The notes: generated from the sequence alone by a model not told the origin. 64,000 nucleotides of DNA from JAXGPX01 sp040766745 (GCA_040766745.1 JAXGPX010000003.1:1-64000), one strand, 5' to 3'; numbered from the stretch's first letter, positions 43,676-52,904 are shown. Translations and numbers: made by a program.

Positions 43676-45736
43676 CTAGTTCCCAAAACTCGTAGATTCC
43701 ATTTGTTTGACTTGCGCACTAAACTCAGGCACCAATTCCTGGAGCACTCTTAGAATCTCCTGGCTCCTTGAGGCAACAAACAGAGTGTCTTTGCCCGATT
43801 CCCAGAGAGGAATCTGCATAATCTGCATGTTATTACTGGATGCTGCAAGTTCAAGTTCACACCTACACGAATGTGCTTCATCGACAACAGCATTCATAAC
43901 AACATCTGAGTGGAATCCAGACAATTCATCAGGAAATACCTGACAGCTCAAACCTGGGGGAAACACCAATCTCTCAAGTTTCGCAAGCCCGGTGAAGAAA
44001 GAATCCAGGGAAAATGAATTCTGCCTCGCCACAAAAATCTGAGAATGGTGAGTTGCTGAGGTACCTTCTTCAGCAGTAAGAATCTCTTCAAAAAGCTTTT
44101 CGCCTGGCCGGATACCTGTGTACACAATAGGAATGTCAGTGTAAGGCGCATGGCCTGAAAGCCTTATCATCTGCTCGGCCATTTCCAGGATTCGGACAGG
44201 CTCTCCCATATCCAAAATGAAAATCTCTCCGCCATGGCCCATTGTCCCAGCCTGCAACACAAGTTCTACTGCTTCCTTTTTGGTCATGAAATACCTTCGC
44301 ATATCAGGATGGGTAACGGTAACAGGCCCGCCTTCTGCTATCTGACGGCGAAAAACAGGCACTACGCTGCCTCTTGAGCCAAGAACATTGCCGAATCTGA
44401 CAGATACGAACTGAGTGCTCTTACTAAGGCAGTTCATTGATTGAACAACCAGTTCAGCCACTCGCTTGGTTGCACCCATTACACTTGTAGGATTCACTGC
44501 CTTATCAGTTGATATCATCACAAACTTACGGGCCTCACAAGACAGCGCTGCCCTGGCCACATTTAGGGTTCCAAATATGTTTGTCTTTATGGCCTCCTGG
44601 ACAGCCTGTTCCATCAATGGCACATGTTTGTGGGCAGCAGCGTGAAACACTACTTCAGGCTTGAAAACAGAAAAAATCTCCTTAACCCTAACTGAGTCCC
44701 TCACATCAGCCACTATAGATTCCTTCTTGATGTGAGGAAACTCACTATCCAGGGCAATCATTGCCTCGAATATGGAATTTTCACCGTGGCCCAAGAGCAT
44801 TAGGGTGCCTGGGCCAAATGCCGCCACTTGTCTGCATATCTCCGAACCAATGGAACCTCCTGCACCTGTGATTAGGACTCTCTTCCCTTTTAGGTATTCC
44901 TCAATTCGCTCGGTATCAAGGTGAACTTCAGGGCGCCCTAACAGGTCCTCGATGTCTATGTCTCTTACCATGCCGAGTTCAAATGGTTTCCCTGCCATAT
45001 CAATAAGTCTCGGCAAAGCCCTGATTTTTGAACCTGTATCCTGGCACAGGCTGACAATATCCCGCACTGCTGCTGGAGGAACCGAAGGCATTGCTACTAT
45101 GATTTCGTCTACCTCAAGCTGCTTAACCAGGGCAGGAATTAGATCCCTGTTTCCATATACCCTGGCACCGCATACAGTCGTATTTTTCTTGGCCGGATCA
45201 TCGTCTATGTAAGCTACCAGTTTGTGTTGAGGCACTGAAGGCTTTGCCAATTCGCGCCCCAAGATAACCCCTGCATCCCCGGCGCCTACGATCAAGACTC
45301 TAATTACCTGTTCTTCCGGGTCTCTCACAACACCGAAGAAACCATTCCAAACTCTGTTGAACAACCTGACCGAAACCCTTAACCCGGCCAAAAATAAAAA
45401 TTCCAGCATTCCTGTGATAATCAAGGCAGATCGCGGATATGCAGGTGCAATCCAAAACTTTAACAATATCCAAAGTACCCCTGAACTCAAAACGCTTCCT
45501 GAAGCAGAAGCCAAAAGCTGATCCACGCTTGCGTAGCGCAGAATCACTGAATATAGGCCGAGCATTGCGAATATCGCCAGAGAAATTACTGTGAAATATG
45601 GACACGCCCTCGAATACTCATATAAGTACCGAGAAGGAACTCTTAACTCGAATCTTAGATATAGGGCTGCTACAGCTGCTATGTTAATCAGGACCGCGTC
45701 TAAGATAACCAGGTATATTTTTCTGTACTTACTCAA
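43676..45736 (-). CDS. EpsC/CapD/FlaA1-like nucleotide-sugar 4,6-dehydratase
   Basis: A membrane-anchored enzyme of surface polysaccharide synthesis that converts UDP-GlcNAc-type sugars. The 686-residue protein has four N-terminal membrane helices, a CoA-binding-like Rossmann domain (VLIVGAGDAGVILGRELA, about 148-165), and a C-terminal extended short-chain dehydrogenase domain with VLITGAGGSIGSEICRQ, VFHAAAHKHVPLME, STDKAVNPTSVMGATK and RFGNVLGSRGSVVP. The usual catalytic Tyr is replaced by Met in the SVMGATK motif, as is normal for this subfamily. Start TTG 45736 sits close to AGGAAA. The glycosyltransferase at 17 kb may act in a related pathway but is not linked. Confidence 0.92.
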   Translation of the reverse strand: MSKYRKIYLVILDAVLINIAAVAALYLRFELRVPSRYLYEYSRACPYFTVISLAIFAMLGLYSVILRYASVDQLLASASGSVLSSGVLWILLKFWIAPAYPRSALIITGMLEFLFLAGLRVSVRLFNRVWNGFFGVVRDPEEQVIRVLIVGAGDAGVILGRELAKPSVPQHKLVAYIDDDPAKKNTTVCGARVYGNRDLIPALVKQLEVDEIIVAMPSVPPAAVRDIVSLCQDTGSKIRALPRLIDMAGKPFELGMVRDIDIEDLLGRPEVHLDTERIEEYLKGKRVLITGAGGSIGSEICRQVAAFGPGTLMLLGHGENSIFEAMIALDSEFPHIKKESIVADVRDSVRVKEIFSVFKPEVVFHAAAHKHVPLMEQAVQEAIKTNIFGTLNVARAALSCEARKFVMISTDKAVNPTSVMGATKRVAELVVQSMNCLSKSTQFVSVRFGNVLGSRGSVVPVFRRQIAEGGPVTVTHPDMRRYFMTKKEAVELVLQAGTMGHGGEIFILDMGEPVRILEMAEQMIRLSGHAPYTDIPIVYTGIRPGEKLFEEILTAEEGTSATHHSQIFVARQNSFSLDSFFTGLAKLERLVFPPGLSCQVFPDELSGFHSDVVMNAVVDEAHSCRCELELAASSNNMQIMQIPLWESGKDTLFVASRSQEILRVLQELVPEFSAQVKQMESTSFGN

Positions 45737-45784
45737 TTTCCTGCACCCTTTATCCGTAATCCGTTTTTATTGCACATCCGCTAG

Positions 45785-46258
45785 CTAACGAAACATTTTT
45801 GTCAGTTCAGAATAGAAATCAGCATCGCTCTTGCAAACAGAGGCTAGCCGTTCCATAGGGCACAGATCATCGCCTGACGTGTTCAAAATCGAAGTTGTTT
45901 GCCTGTTATAAGCAATCAATATACCCCTCTTACTTGCTTCGATTAGTGCGGCCTTGCTCACTAGCTCGCCCCACATTGCGCCTGCACCCATTAGAGCCCC
46001 CAATCTGAAAGCGGCAAATCCCAGTACTCTGTCGCCGAATACCAGACTCGCTCCTGGAATACTACAGACGCCGGTGTGGCCCTCCTCGAAAAGTTTCTTC
46101 TGCAAGATCAGAAGTGCAGGCTTGATTCCTTTACCCTGCTCCCTGTACAAGACGTTGCCCTTATGAACCAGCACTGAAGCCCACCCAGACAGGATCTGAG
46201 TTTTTGCTGTACAAATGCCGAGCCTAGTCGACGAATTCTCCGATACGAATTCCTCCAA
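45785..46258 (-). CDS. DUF1893 (TM1506-like) protein
   Basis: A 157-residue protein of the DUF1893 family, which has a cytidine-deaminase-like fold. The visible family block is SLVFGDRVLGFAAFRLGALMGA near the centre, with AYNRQTTSILN and DLCPMERL near the end. The biochemical role of the family is unknown. The start is TTG 46258 after GGTGGGG. It lies just upstream of the EpsC-like gene on the same strand, 49 bp away, and may be cotranscribed. Confidence 0.82.
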   Translation of the reverse strand: MEEFVSENSSTRLGICTAKTQILSGWASVLVHKGNVLYREQGKGIKPALLILQKKLFEEGHTGVCSIPGASLVFGDRVLGFAAFRLGALMGAGAMWGELVSKAALIEASKRGILIAYNRQTTSILNTSGDDLCPMERLASVCKSDADFYSELTKMFR

Positions 46259-46449
46259 GTTATCCCCACCATTTTCAACTGCCTTGTTTTACTATAACCT
46301 CATGTTATGACTGTATAATGAGACACCGTACGCTATACACTGTCAATTAGATTTCTCCAAGAATCTCAGATTCCCTTCTAAAGTCACTGAACCCTCTTTG
46401 CGGTTAGCCTGGATACACCGGGGGATAATAGATTCAGAGGAGGTTTGAC

Positions 46450-46896
46450 ATGCGAAATCTTTGGACTAGAGCCCTCTGGGGAGGAGTCACCGGCATTGCG
46501 GCAATGGATATTATTCTTGGAATCGGCAGAAGAGCCGGTTTGGTAAAACTGAACCTTCTTGGAGGATTGGCCGGACTTATAAGCACCCGAGGAGTCGCAT
46601 ACTCTGCCAGCGGTGGAATTCTAGGCTTTGTGATTCACATGCTTATAGGCGTTTTGTGGGCGCTGATATTCGCCCTAGGAGTCAGAAATTTTCGCTCAAG
46701 GCATAACTTGGTGCTCGGGATAATAAACGGACTGTTGATATGGCTGTTATGGGGGTTGATCCTGCCTCCTCTGGGGATAACTGCTCAGCCCTGGAGCCTT
46801 GGGATTTCAACCACAATAATCACTTTGCTGGCCAGTCTGGCCTACGGCGTAGCAACAGGGTATACCCTAAGTGAAGACATACTGGCAATAAACTGA
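46450..46896 (+). CDS. Small four-helix membrane protein, function unknown
   Basis: A 148-residue integral membrane protein. Hydrophobic segments are WGGVTGIAAMDIILGIG, GGILGFVIHMLIGVLWALIF, LGIINGLLIWLLWGLILP and IITLLASLAYGVATG. The glycine-rich pattern resembles small uncharacterised Bacillota membrane proteins; I do not recognise the family with confidence. The ATG at 46450 has a good GAGGAGG site. A TATAAT-like -10 lies about 135 nt upstream (near 46315). It is convergent with the DedA-like gene. Confidence 0.75.
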   Translation: MRNLWTRALWGGVTGIAAMDIILGIGRRAGLVKLNLLGGLAGLISTRGVAYSASGGILGFVIHMLIGVLWALIFALGVRNFRSRHNLVLGIINGLLIWLLWGLILPPLGITAQPWSLGISTTIITLLASLAYGVATGYTLSEDILAIN

Positions 46897-46944
46897 ACAC
46901 CCTGAAATAACCGCAGCTTACTAGCCCTGGCATTATCCGGGCCC

Positions 46945-47505
46945 TCAGCCGTGGCCTGGTTTTATCTTGCCAATTAACCAAATCAGCACAATAACGAAAA
47001 CAGTAATGCCCATTGTTATCAGGTCGAAATTACGGCCAAACAATGATTCTGCTTTGCCCCCCAGAAAGAATACAAGCCCTGCCTCAAAAAAGAACCGGGC
47101 GCCTCTGCCCATAATAGACGCAATCAGAAAAGGCCATAATCTTACCTTGAAAATACCGCCGGCTAGAGTGAACAACTTAAAGGGCAGCGGAGTGAAGGCT
47201 GCAATGCCTACAGCCCATCCGCCGTACCTTCTGAAAAGAAGTTCTATCTGAACAAGCCTGTGTTCAGGAAAATAACTTTGAACAAGAGGCCTGCCCGCCC
47301 TTCTGCCAATGCTATACCCGGCAAGAGCCCCGGCAACCGATGCCGATGTTGCCAAAAATGCGTACCAAAATGAGAGTCCCGGGTTAACCATGGCAAGCGG
47401 CAATAGCACAAGATCAGGAGGAACAGGAAAGAAAACAGATTCGAAGAAAGACAATGCAAATAGCCCTAAGGGGCCGTATTCAATGAGAGTCTCTACACCG
47501 AACAA
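46945..47505 (-). CDS. DedA/YqaA-like VTT-domain membrane protein
   Basis: A 186-residue membrane protein with a VTT (SNARE-associated) domain. Family marks are FFESVFFPVPPDLVLLPLA, AGYSIGRRAGRPLVQSYF, and TPLPFKLFTLAGG with re-entrant-loop character. DedA-type proteins help move lipid carriers or phospholipids across the membrane and maintain the proton gradient. ATG 47505 has AGAGGGAGAGAA upstream. It starts about 30 nt past the rnpB 3' end on the same strand. Confidence 0.88.
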   Translation of the reverse strand: MFGVETLIEYGPLGLFALSFFESVFFPVPPDLVLLPLAMVNPGLSFWYAFLATSASVAGALAGYSIGRRAGRPLVQSYFPEHRLVQIELLFRRYGGWAVGIAAFTPLPFKLFTLAGGIFKVRLWPFLIASIMGRGARFFFEAGLVFFLGGKAESLFGRNFDLITMGITVFVIVLIWLIGKIKPGHG

Positions 47506-47536
47506 ACGATTCTCTCCCTCTGTGAGAAGAAAAGGT

Positions 47537-47939
47537 GGTAAGCAGGCCTATAAGCCGGGTTCTGTCGTGGGTAGTCATCTATCTGGGAGAAAAGTTACCT
47601 TTTCCCTCAAGCGGCCATACCCGGGAGCTCTGCGGGCCGCGTCATCGCTCCCCTATTTGGCCTTGCTCCGGACGGGGTTTGCCTGGCCAACCGGTCACCC
47701 GGTTGCCGGTAGTCTCTTACACTACCTTTTCACCCTTACCCTTGACCCGCAACCTTTCGTTGGCCACCAAGAGGACGGGCATGCCTCCGGTGACGAAAGG
47801 CCCGGTATCAAGGGCGGTATGTTTCTGTGGCACTTTCCCTGAGGTTACCCTCGCTGGGCGTTACCCAGCGCCCTGCCCTATGGAGCCCGGACTTTCCTCA
47901 AGCGGCCAAAACCGCCTGCGACTACCTAACCTGCTTACC
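47537..47939 (-). ncRNA. rnpB: RNase P RNA, bacterial type A
   Basis: The catalytic RNA that trims tRNA 5' leaders. The 403-nt transcript closes with a perfect 10-bp P1 stem (GGTAAGCAGG with CCTGCTTACC). Near the 5' end is the conserved GAGGAAAGTCCGGGCTCC block (complement of 47882-47899), followed by ACAGAAACATACC. Near the 3' end is CGACAGAACCCGGCTTAT, the other half of P4. The stretch GGGTGAAAAGGTAGTGTAAGAG is the tRNA-recognition region in type A RNAs. A well-formed promoter lies directly upstream. Confidence 0.97.
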
Positions 47940-47946
47940 TAAATAC

Positions 47947-47975
47947 AATATAACAAGGCCGGTGGAAGGCGTCAA
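47947..47975 (-). promoter_or_regulatory. Promoter of rnpB
   Basis: On the minus strand TTGACG (47970-47975) and TATATT (47947-47952) are separated by exactly 17 bp. The first G of the RNase P RNA follows seven bases after the -10, giving a consistent transcription start. Confidence 0.85.
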
Positions 47976-48162
47976 AGCGCTGTAACGCTCGACATCCAGT
48001 AGTACCGGCTACACTAGTCTACTTCCGTGGTGCTTATTATGTCAACCGGCCTGTTCTGGCGTGTCTTTCCAATCTGCGCTCTAAAGCCTTTACCGGCCAT
48101 TAACTTCTACGAAGGCCTCTACGATACCTGCGTGATTTAAGATATCCTCCGATCTTGCGCCG

Positions 48163-48726
48163 TCAAAACTCCACTTTGGGTGCCTCAGCCGCTGCAGGGT
48201 TCATCTCGAAATATGCCCTTGGGCCAAACCCCATTATCCTGGCAATAATCACAGTCGGAAACTGCTTGACTTTCATATTGTACGCCTTTACCTGATCGTT
48301 AAAACGACTCCGCTCCACATCTATCCTGTTCTCGCTCCCAGATATTTCGTCAGTGAGCCTGGTAAACTGGGCATCGGCCTTTAACTCAGGGTAATTCTCT
48401 ACAATAACCAACAGCCTGGCAAGGGCAGACTCTATTTCGTTACTGGCTTCAACTCGCTCTTCTACTGTCGAAGCCTGGTTAAGTCGAGCCCTGGCATCAG
48501 CGATTGCCGTAAAAACTCCCTCTTCATGCTGAGCATATCCTTTTACTGTGTTTACAAGATTGGGGATAAGATCGTGGCGCCTTTGAAGCTTGCTCTCAAC
48601 CTGAGCCCACTGGCCGTCAACTAGCTCATTTTCCTTAACCAGCCCGTTATAAGTAGAGGCAAGCCAACCCCCGAGAACCACAACTACTGCGAGTAATACC
48701 AGAAAACCTGAAATACCCTTTTTCAT
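48163..48726 (-). CDS. LemA-family membrane protein
   Basis: A 187-residue protein with one N-terminal membrane helix (FLVLLAVVVVLGGWLAS) and a long helical domain outside. Typical LemA motifs are YNGLVKENELVDGQWAQVES, RRHDLIPNLVNTVKGYA, and the C-terminal RIMGFGPRAYFEM. The function is uncertain; LemA is repeatedly paired with TPM-domain proteins, as here. I chose ATG 48726 after GGAGGGAAGGGCAAA; an ATG ten codons earlier would add a polar tail and lies before that site. Confidence 0.92.
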   Translation of the reverse strand: MKKGISGFLVLLAVVVVLGGWLASTYNGLVKENELVDGQWAQVESKLQRRHDLIPNLVNTVKGYAQHEEGVFTAIADARARLNQASTVEERVEASNEIESALARLLVIVENYPELKADAQFTRLTDEISGSENRIDVERSRFNDQVKAYNMKVKQFPTVIIARIMGFGPRAYFEMNPAAAEAPKVEF

Positions 48727-48837
48727 TTTGCCCTTCCCTCCCATTATCCTCACCATTGCCCTGACTCCATGGCCCTAACTCCAAAAGGCTCAATCTAAAC
48801 TCGCCATAGGCCCTTTGCCTATTGCGCAAATGGCAAG

Positions 48838-49842
48838 TTACCACTTCCTGCTGGCTCCTCCTCCGCCGCTTCTGCCGCCGCCGAATCCTTTTGGACCCGA
48901 AGACCCTCCTCGGGGCCGAGATCCCCCACTCCCCCGGAATCCGCCAGAACCTCCGAAAAACGGCCCAGGGCCGGCAGACGGCCGAAACATCCCTCCCGAA
49001 CCCGGAGGCCGTATAGTTGGGCCAATCTTATATCGCTTATCCCTGTAGTACCCGCAGCGCGGACACCTGTACATTTTTAGCGCCTGTCCGCCCAAGGCAA
49101 ACGTAGCCTGCTGGATCACTTTGTCAGTAACAACCAGCCTGGACTTGCATTTTGGGCAGCGGTTCCGCCGAGACATAGCATATACCAGAATCGAAAACAC
49201 AAAAAACGCAACTGCAAATACACGAAGAAGGACCGACGCCGGCGAAACCCCAGGCCGCTCATATCCACTTAGCCCGCCTTCAAGATTCAGCTCAACTCCT
49301 GCGTCTTTTGCAATGTAGTGGGCGGCATTGAGTAGGCCTTCATACAAACCTTTTCCATACTCTTCATTACGGAAATATGGGAGCATTTTATCAAGGCACT
49401 CACCTGCCCGCCCATCTGTGATAACAGGTTCAAGCCCATAGCCTACTTCCATGCGAATCTCCCGTTCTTCCATGGAAAGAACCACAAGCAGGCCCATGTC
49501 TTTGCCCTTTTCACCTATTCCCCATTTTTCGTAGAGATTGGCTGAGTACATTTCCAAGCTCTCGTCACCGTGGCCACTTACAATGGCTACGGCGAAAGTA
49601 ACTCCGGCCTGCCCCAGAACCGAGTCTACAAGAGTGTTAAGGTTTTCCAAGTCGGACTCAGTTAGGACGCCCACATAATCGTTTATGTTTCCTGCAGGCT
49701 CAGGATAAAGAGGGGCAGAAAAAGCCACAGAACCAACAAGGCAGACAGCTATCATACACAGGGCCATGGTTTCAATTGCTCTTTGCCCTATTATTCTGCC
49801 CTCTCTAAGAGGCTCTGGCTTCATCCACTTAATTATTATCAT
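48838..49842 (-). CDS. TPM-domain protein with zinc ribbon and glycine-rich tail
   Basis: A 334-residue membrane protein. After an N-terminal helix or signal (MALCMIAVCLVGSVAFSA) comes a TPM_phosphatase-like domain: NDYVGVLTESDLENLN, VAIVSGHGDESLE, YEKWGIGEKGKDMGLLVVLS and RMEVGYGLEPVITDGRAG. A second helix (SVLLRVFAVAFFVFSILVYA) leads to a cytoplasmic zinc ribbon (CPKCKSRLVV...CPRCGYYRD) and a Gly/Ser/Pro-rich end. TPM proteins are linked to membrane quality control. LemA is encoded 111 bp downstream on the same strand. Confidence 0.9.
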   Translation of the reverse strand: MIIIKWMKPEPLREGRIIGQRAIETMALCMIAVCLVGSVAFSAPLYPEPAGNINDYVGVLTESDLENLNTLVDSVLGQAGVTFAVAIVSGHGDESLEMYSANLYEKWGIGEKGKDMGLLVVLSMEEREIRMEVGYGLEPVITDGRAGECLDKMLPYFRNEEYGKGLYEGLLNAAHYIAKDAGVELNLEGGLSGYERPGVSPASVLLRVFAVAFFVFSILVYAMSRRNRCPKCKSRLVVTDKVIQQATFALGGQALKMYRCPRCGYYRDKRYKIGPTIRPPGSGGMFRPSAGPGPFFGGSGGFRGSGGSRPRGGSSGPKGFGGGRSGGGGASRKW

Positions 49843-50054
49843 CTAAATGCTGTTGCTCCCCTTTCACACCGGCGTTGCTACCAAGTCTTACTGCACTAGA
49901 TCCAATTCATGCTACTATCTTATATGTTACGTATACAGGACTGAATAGTCTCAAGCGGCATACATGCTGTTCCCCATTGCCACTGGAACGACAATGAGGA
50001 CTCAAACATCTTACCAAGGGGGTTCACTTGAAGATGGAACCTGGACACGCGAAC

Positions 50055-50465
50055 CTACTGATTCATCATCTCATGAAGGTCCAAAACCCGGTTGGATAAT
50101 GAGTCTGCCCTTTCGTTCTGCTCTCTGGGTATGTGGTGCATTTCCCACCTGGAAAACCGGCGCAAAAGCTGCTTGGCCTTATTGTAAAACGGGATCAGGT
50201 TCTTGCTTGATACCTTAAACTCTCCGTTTATCTGCTGAACACACAAATTTGAGTCGGAGAAGACTATGATTTCGTCAAGCCCAAGGTTTCCGGCCTCTTG
50301 AAGTGCCAGAATCAGCCCAGAATATTCGGCAACGTTGTTGGTGGTACTTCCAAGAAAAAGTCCAAACTCCTTTTCAGGAAGGCCTTCGGCAAGTACTACG
50401 GCAGCGCACGAAGCCGGGCCTGGATTACCCCGGGAAGCTCCGTCTATGTAAATAGTGGCTTTCAT
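50055..50465 (-). CDS. rnhA: Ribonuclease HI
   Basis: Cleaves RNA in RNA-DNA hybrids. The 136-residue protein has the four acidic catalytic residues in family context: YIDGASRGNPGPA (Asp8), NNVAEYSGLILAL (Glu), FSDSNLCVQQI (Asp), and EQNERADSLSN (Asp). It is the short form without a hybrid-binding domain. The start ATG 50465 follows a GGAGGAGG site; the longer frame to 50516 adds 17 unrelated residues. It lies just downstream of the class III aminotransferase gene on the same strand. Confidence 0.93.
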   Translation of the reverse strand: MKATIYIDGASRGNPGPASCAAVVLAEGLPEKEFGLFLGSTTNNVAEYSGLILALQEAGNLGLDEIIVFSDSNLCVQQINGEFKVSSKNLIPFYNKAKQLLRRFSRWEMHHIPREQNERADSLSNRVLDLHEMMNQ

Positions 50466-50579
50466 CCCAAAACCTCCTCCGCACCTACTTTGCCACAAAG
50501 AGGCCGGACCCTTCAAGGTAGGACTGTCGGAAATCCCTTTCGAGCCCGGCCAGTATGCATTTAATGTACCTCCTGAAAT

Positions 50580-51986
50580 CTACTGGGATCTCTTGGTTAC
50601 CACCGATACGGCCATTTCTAACAGGCCTTTCCTCTGCGAGAAAATATCGTCGATAGAGTTAAGAACATAGTCAATTTCCTCTTTGGTAACAACAAGGGGT
50701 GGTTCAAGTCTCATGACATTGGGATTATTCAGTGTATAGGCGGTTATGATCTGATGGCTGCCTAGCAAGTCTCCTACAACAAGCGATGCATAGTATTCTC
50801 GGGCAAACTCATTGATAGCTCCGGCTGTTAGTTTGTCCAAAAGCCCTGCTACAGGCTTGTCAAATTCGATTCCTATAAGCAGGCCCTTCCCCCGAACCTC
50901 CTTAATGGCCTTATGGTTCTGCTGAAGGGTTTGAACTCCTTTGAGGAAGTAGTCGCCTAGCTCCTCGGCCCGAAGCCAGAGCCCTTCCTTCACTATCTTG
51001 TCTATTGTCAAAAGTCCTGCGGCACAAGCCCTGCCACCGCCTCCGAAAGTTGACGTATGCAAAAGGGCCTTTGAAAGGCCTCCGTAAGCTCTTTCCCATA
51101 CACCTGGCGTGGCAACAGTTGCACCGACGGGCATAACACCTCCGCCCAAAGCCTTGGCAAGGCAGATTATGTCCGGAACAACGTTTGCATGTTCACAGGC
51201 AAACATTCTGCCTGTCCTTCCAAAGCCGGTCTGTACCTCATCAAGAATCAAGAGAGTGTCATGGGCCTTGGTCACTTCCCTAACCCGTGCCAGGTAACCG
51301 TCTGGAGGAATGATGACTCCTGCCTCACCTTGAATAGGCTCCATAATGACGGCCGCACACTTGTGTTTTAGAAGTGCTGCCTCAAGGGCATCAATATCAC
51401 CGAAAGGTATCTCTATGCATCCCGGTATGAGGGGATAGAAAGGAGTTTTGTACTTCTCCCGGCCCCCAACCGACAAAGCGCCCAAAGTCTTCCCGTGAAA
51501 AGCGCCAGTACAATGTATGTACACGGGTTTGCCAGTTGCTATCCTGGCCATCTTGAGGGCACCTTCAACAGCCTCGGCTCCGCTGTTGCAGAAAAAAGCC
51601 ATGCTCAGATCCCCAGGCAAAATCTCAGCCAGGTCGTGGGCCAAAGCTGCCTGAAGTGAGCTGGCTTGAGCCTGAAGGTAGTTCGGACGTTCACTGACCT
51701 TTTCAAGGCCTGTCAAAATATCCTTGGGGTTATGCCCAAAAGGAAGGCTCCCATATCCGCCGAGAAAGTCAAGGTATTTAGTGCCATTTTCATCGAAAAC
51801 AGATACTCCTTCGGCACTTACAAAGTTCTTGTCAAACCCTATTGCAGAAAGCATTGTCCTGAGGCCAGGATTCACGTGCTTTGAAAACAAGTCGCTTGCG
51901 GTCTTCCTGCTCATATCCAGGGCACTGTCCAGGCCAAGAAGCGAACCATATGTAGATTGCTGGTCTGTCAGTTTCTTTCCTGCCAT
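50580..51986 (-). CDS. Class III aminotransferase, putrescine-aminotransferase-like
   Basis: A fold-type I PLP transaminase for omega-amino groups (putrescine, ornithine or similar). The 468-residue protein shows FCNSGAEAVEGALKMAR, HGKTLGALSVGG, AVIMEPIQGEAGVIIPP, LILDEVQTGFGRTG, ICLAKALGGGVMPVGA (PLP Lys) and LHTSTFGGGGRACAAGL. The last motif has a glycine where most members have Asn-Pro. It resembles YgjG-type enzymes in length and N-terminal extension. I favour ATG 51986; an ATG nine codons earlier is also possible. The decarboxylase at 33240 could supply its substrate. Confidence 0.88.
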   Translation of the reverse strand: MAGKKLTDQQSTYGSLLGLDSALDMSRKTASDLFSKHVNPGLRTMLSAIGFDKNFVSAEGVSVFDENGTKYLDFLGGYGSLPFGHNPKDILTGLEKVSERPNYLQAQASSLQAALAHDLAEILPGDLSMAFFCNSGAEAVEGALKMARIATGKPVYIHCTGAFHGKTLGALSVGGREKYKTPFYPLIPGCIEIPFGDIDALEAALLKHKCAAVIMEPIQGEAGVIIPPDGYLARVREVTKAHDTLLILDEVQTGFGRTGRMFACEHANVVPDIICLAKALGGGVMPVGATVATPGVWERAYGGLSKALLHTSTFGGGGRACAAGLLTIDKIVKEGLWLRAEELGDYFLKGVQTLQQNHKAIKEVRGKGLLIGIEFDKPVAGLLDKLTAGAINEFAREYYASLVVGDLLGSHQIITAYTLNNPNVMRLEPPLVVTKEEIDYVLNSIDDIFSQRKGLLEMAVSVVTKRSQ

Positions 51987-52412
51987 TGTCTCCCCACTTC
52001 CTTTCATATCCATGAACTGACTTAGTCAGTTGGTGCCTATAAGATCAGAACTGAGGCCCAGAGAAGCACATATCCGGGCCAAACTGTGCACATCTTAGTG
52101 CACAACTATTTTACATCATGTGCCTGCTGTGCTACAACACCGGTGCTTTGCCTTTTCCCGTTCTCGTGGTGTCAGTTGTGAACTCGCTAACACACCCTGG
52201 AAATTCCGTCACCTGGGGCATTATGTCAACATATTGTATATCAGCATCCCATACCGGTCATGGCGCGGCTTCTCTCCTCCCCCGGAAGTCGCGCCGCCAA
52301 TTCTTCCCATTATGTCAACAGTAACCGATTTCTCAACCGCCCTAAAAGTCCTGTAACCTCATTATTGGTGTCAACATAAGATAACGTAGTTCACGCAATA
52401 GGAGGGATATCC
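51987..52412. other. 426-bp divergent intergenic region with palindrome and short repeats
   Basis: It separates the aminotransferase gene (minus) from the twin micropeptides (plus). It holds a 20-bp inverted repeat TGTGCAC-6-GTGCACA at 52085-52104, a plausible operator about 100 nt upstream of the aminotransferase. A short motif related to ATTATGTCAACA recurs near 52219, 52309 and 52361 (the last with a two-base change). I see no credible longer gene. Confidence 0.5.
52085..52104. promoter_or_regulatory. Operator-like inverted repeat
   Basis: TGTGCAC and GTGCACA, 7-bp arms with a 6-bp spacer, sit upstream of the class III aminotransferase gene. The regulator is unknown. Confidence 0.35.
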
Positions 52413-52496
52413 ATGGCCGGTACCACACTCTTCAACGAACAGCTGGCATTTGTGATTTTCTTAATCTTGATTCTCCTTATCCTTGGCATTAACTAA
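52413..52496 (+). CDS. 27-residue hydrophobic micropeptide, first of a pair
   Basis: The peptide begins MAGTTLFN and continues EQLAFVIFLILILLILGIN, a polar head of about nine residues followed by a single membrane helix. ATG 52413 is preceded by AGGAGGGATATCC, a strong ribosome site. It shares 14 of its last 18 positions or more with the second peptide encoded 66 bp downstream. The architecture (short head plus one helix) is like the tiny YjcZ-type sporulation peptides of Bacillota, but I cannot confirm membership. Conservation between the pair and the two separate ribosome sites make coding very likely. Confidence 0.8.
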   Translation: MAGTTLFNEQLAFVIFLILILLILGIN

Positions 52497-52562
52497 ACTC
52501 ACTAAGTGCATTATCCGGGCACAATATGATACCTGCAAAATGTAAGGGGGAGGTGACAAAGG

Positions 52563-52643
52563 ATGGGAAACTGGATCATTGACAACCAGCTAGCGTTCAT
52601 TATCTTCCTGATTCTTATCCTGCTCGTACTCGGGATCAACTAG
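52563..52643 (+). CDS. 26-residue hydrophobic micropeptide, second of a pair
   Basis: The peptide begins MGNWIIDN and continues QLAFIIFLILILLVLGIN. The head differs from that of the upstream paralogue while the helix is nearly identical (NQ/EQ-LAF-x-IFLILILL-x-LGIN). GGGGGAGGTGACAAAGG precedes the ATG. Substitutions between the two genes are mostly at third codon positions or conservative, which suggests selection on the peptide. A hairpin about 60 bp downstream may end the transcript. A membrane role, possibly in sporulation, is inference. Confidence 0.8.
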   Translation: MGNWIIDNQLAFIIFLILILLVLGIN

Positions 52644-52701
52644 TCTCGCCTGAGCGGTAGCCCTGAAGCTTCAGGAGGGTAGTGGCACACACTCCTCGCA
52701 G

Positions 52702-52731
52702 CAAGTAGCTCCGGAATGCCGGGGCTACTTG
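52702..52731 (+). terminator. Hairpin downstream of the micropeptide genes
   Basis: CAAGTAGC-t-CCGG, loop AATG, CCGG-g-GCTACTTG forms a strong 12-bp stem with one mismatch. No clear T-tract follows. Confidence 0.5.
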
Positions 52732-52904
52732 TACTAAACAGCAAATACCCACTTTCAGGCCAACATCTGAAATCGGCACTTTTCCTAGGCCGCGGCTCTC
52801 ATTGAACCCGGTTCTGAAAAGGTCAGCCTCAGAACAGCAAGTTTCAAAGCAAACTTACGGGCCATGAAAGCCTAAGCACAGCTGACATGGCCCTGGCTCT
52901 GGCC

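Noticed and set aside
47309..47942. Frames of 135-177 codons on the plus strand
   Set aside because: They lie on the RNase P RNA gene and the DedA gene.
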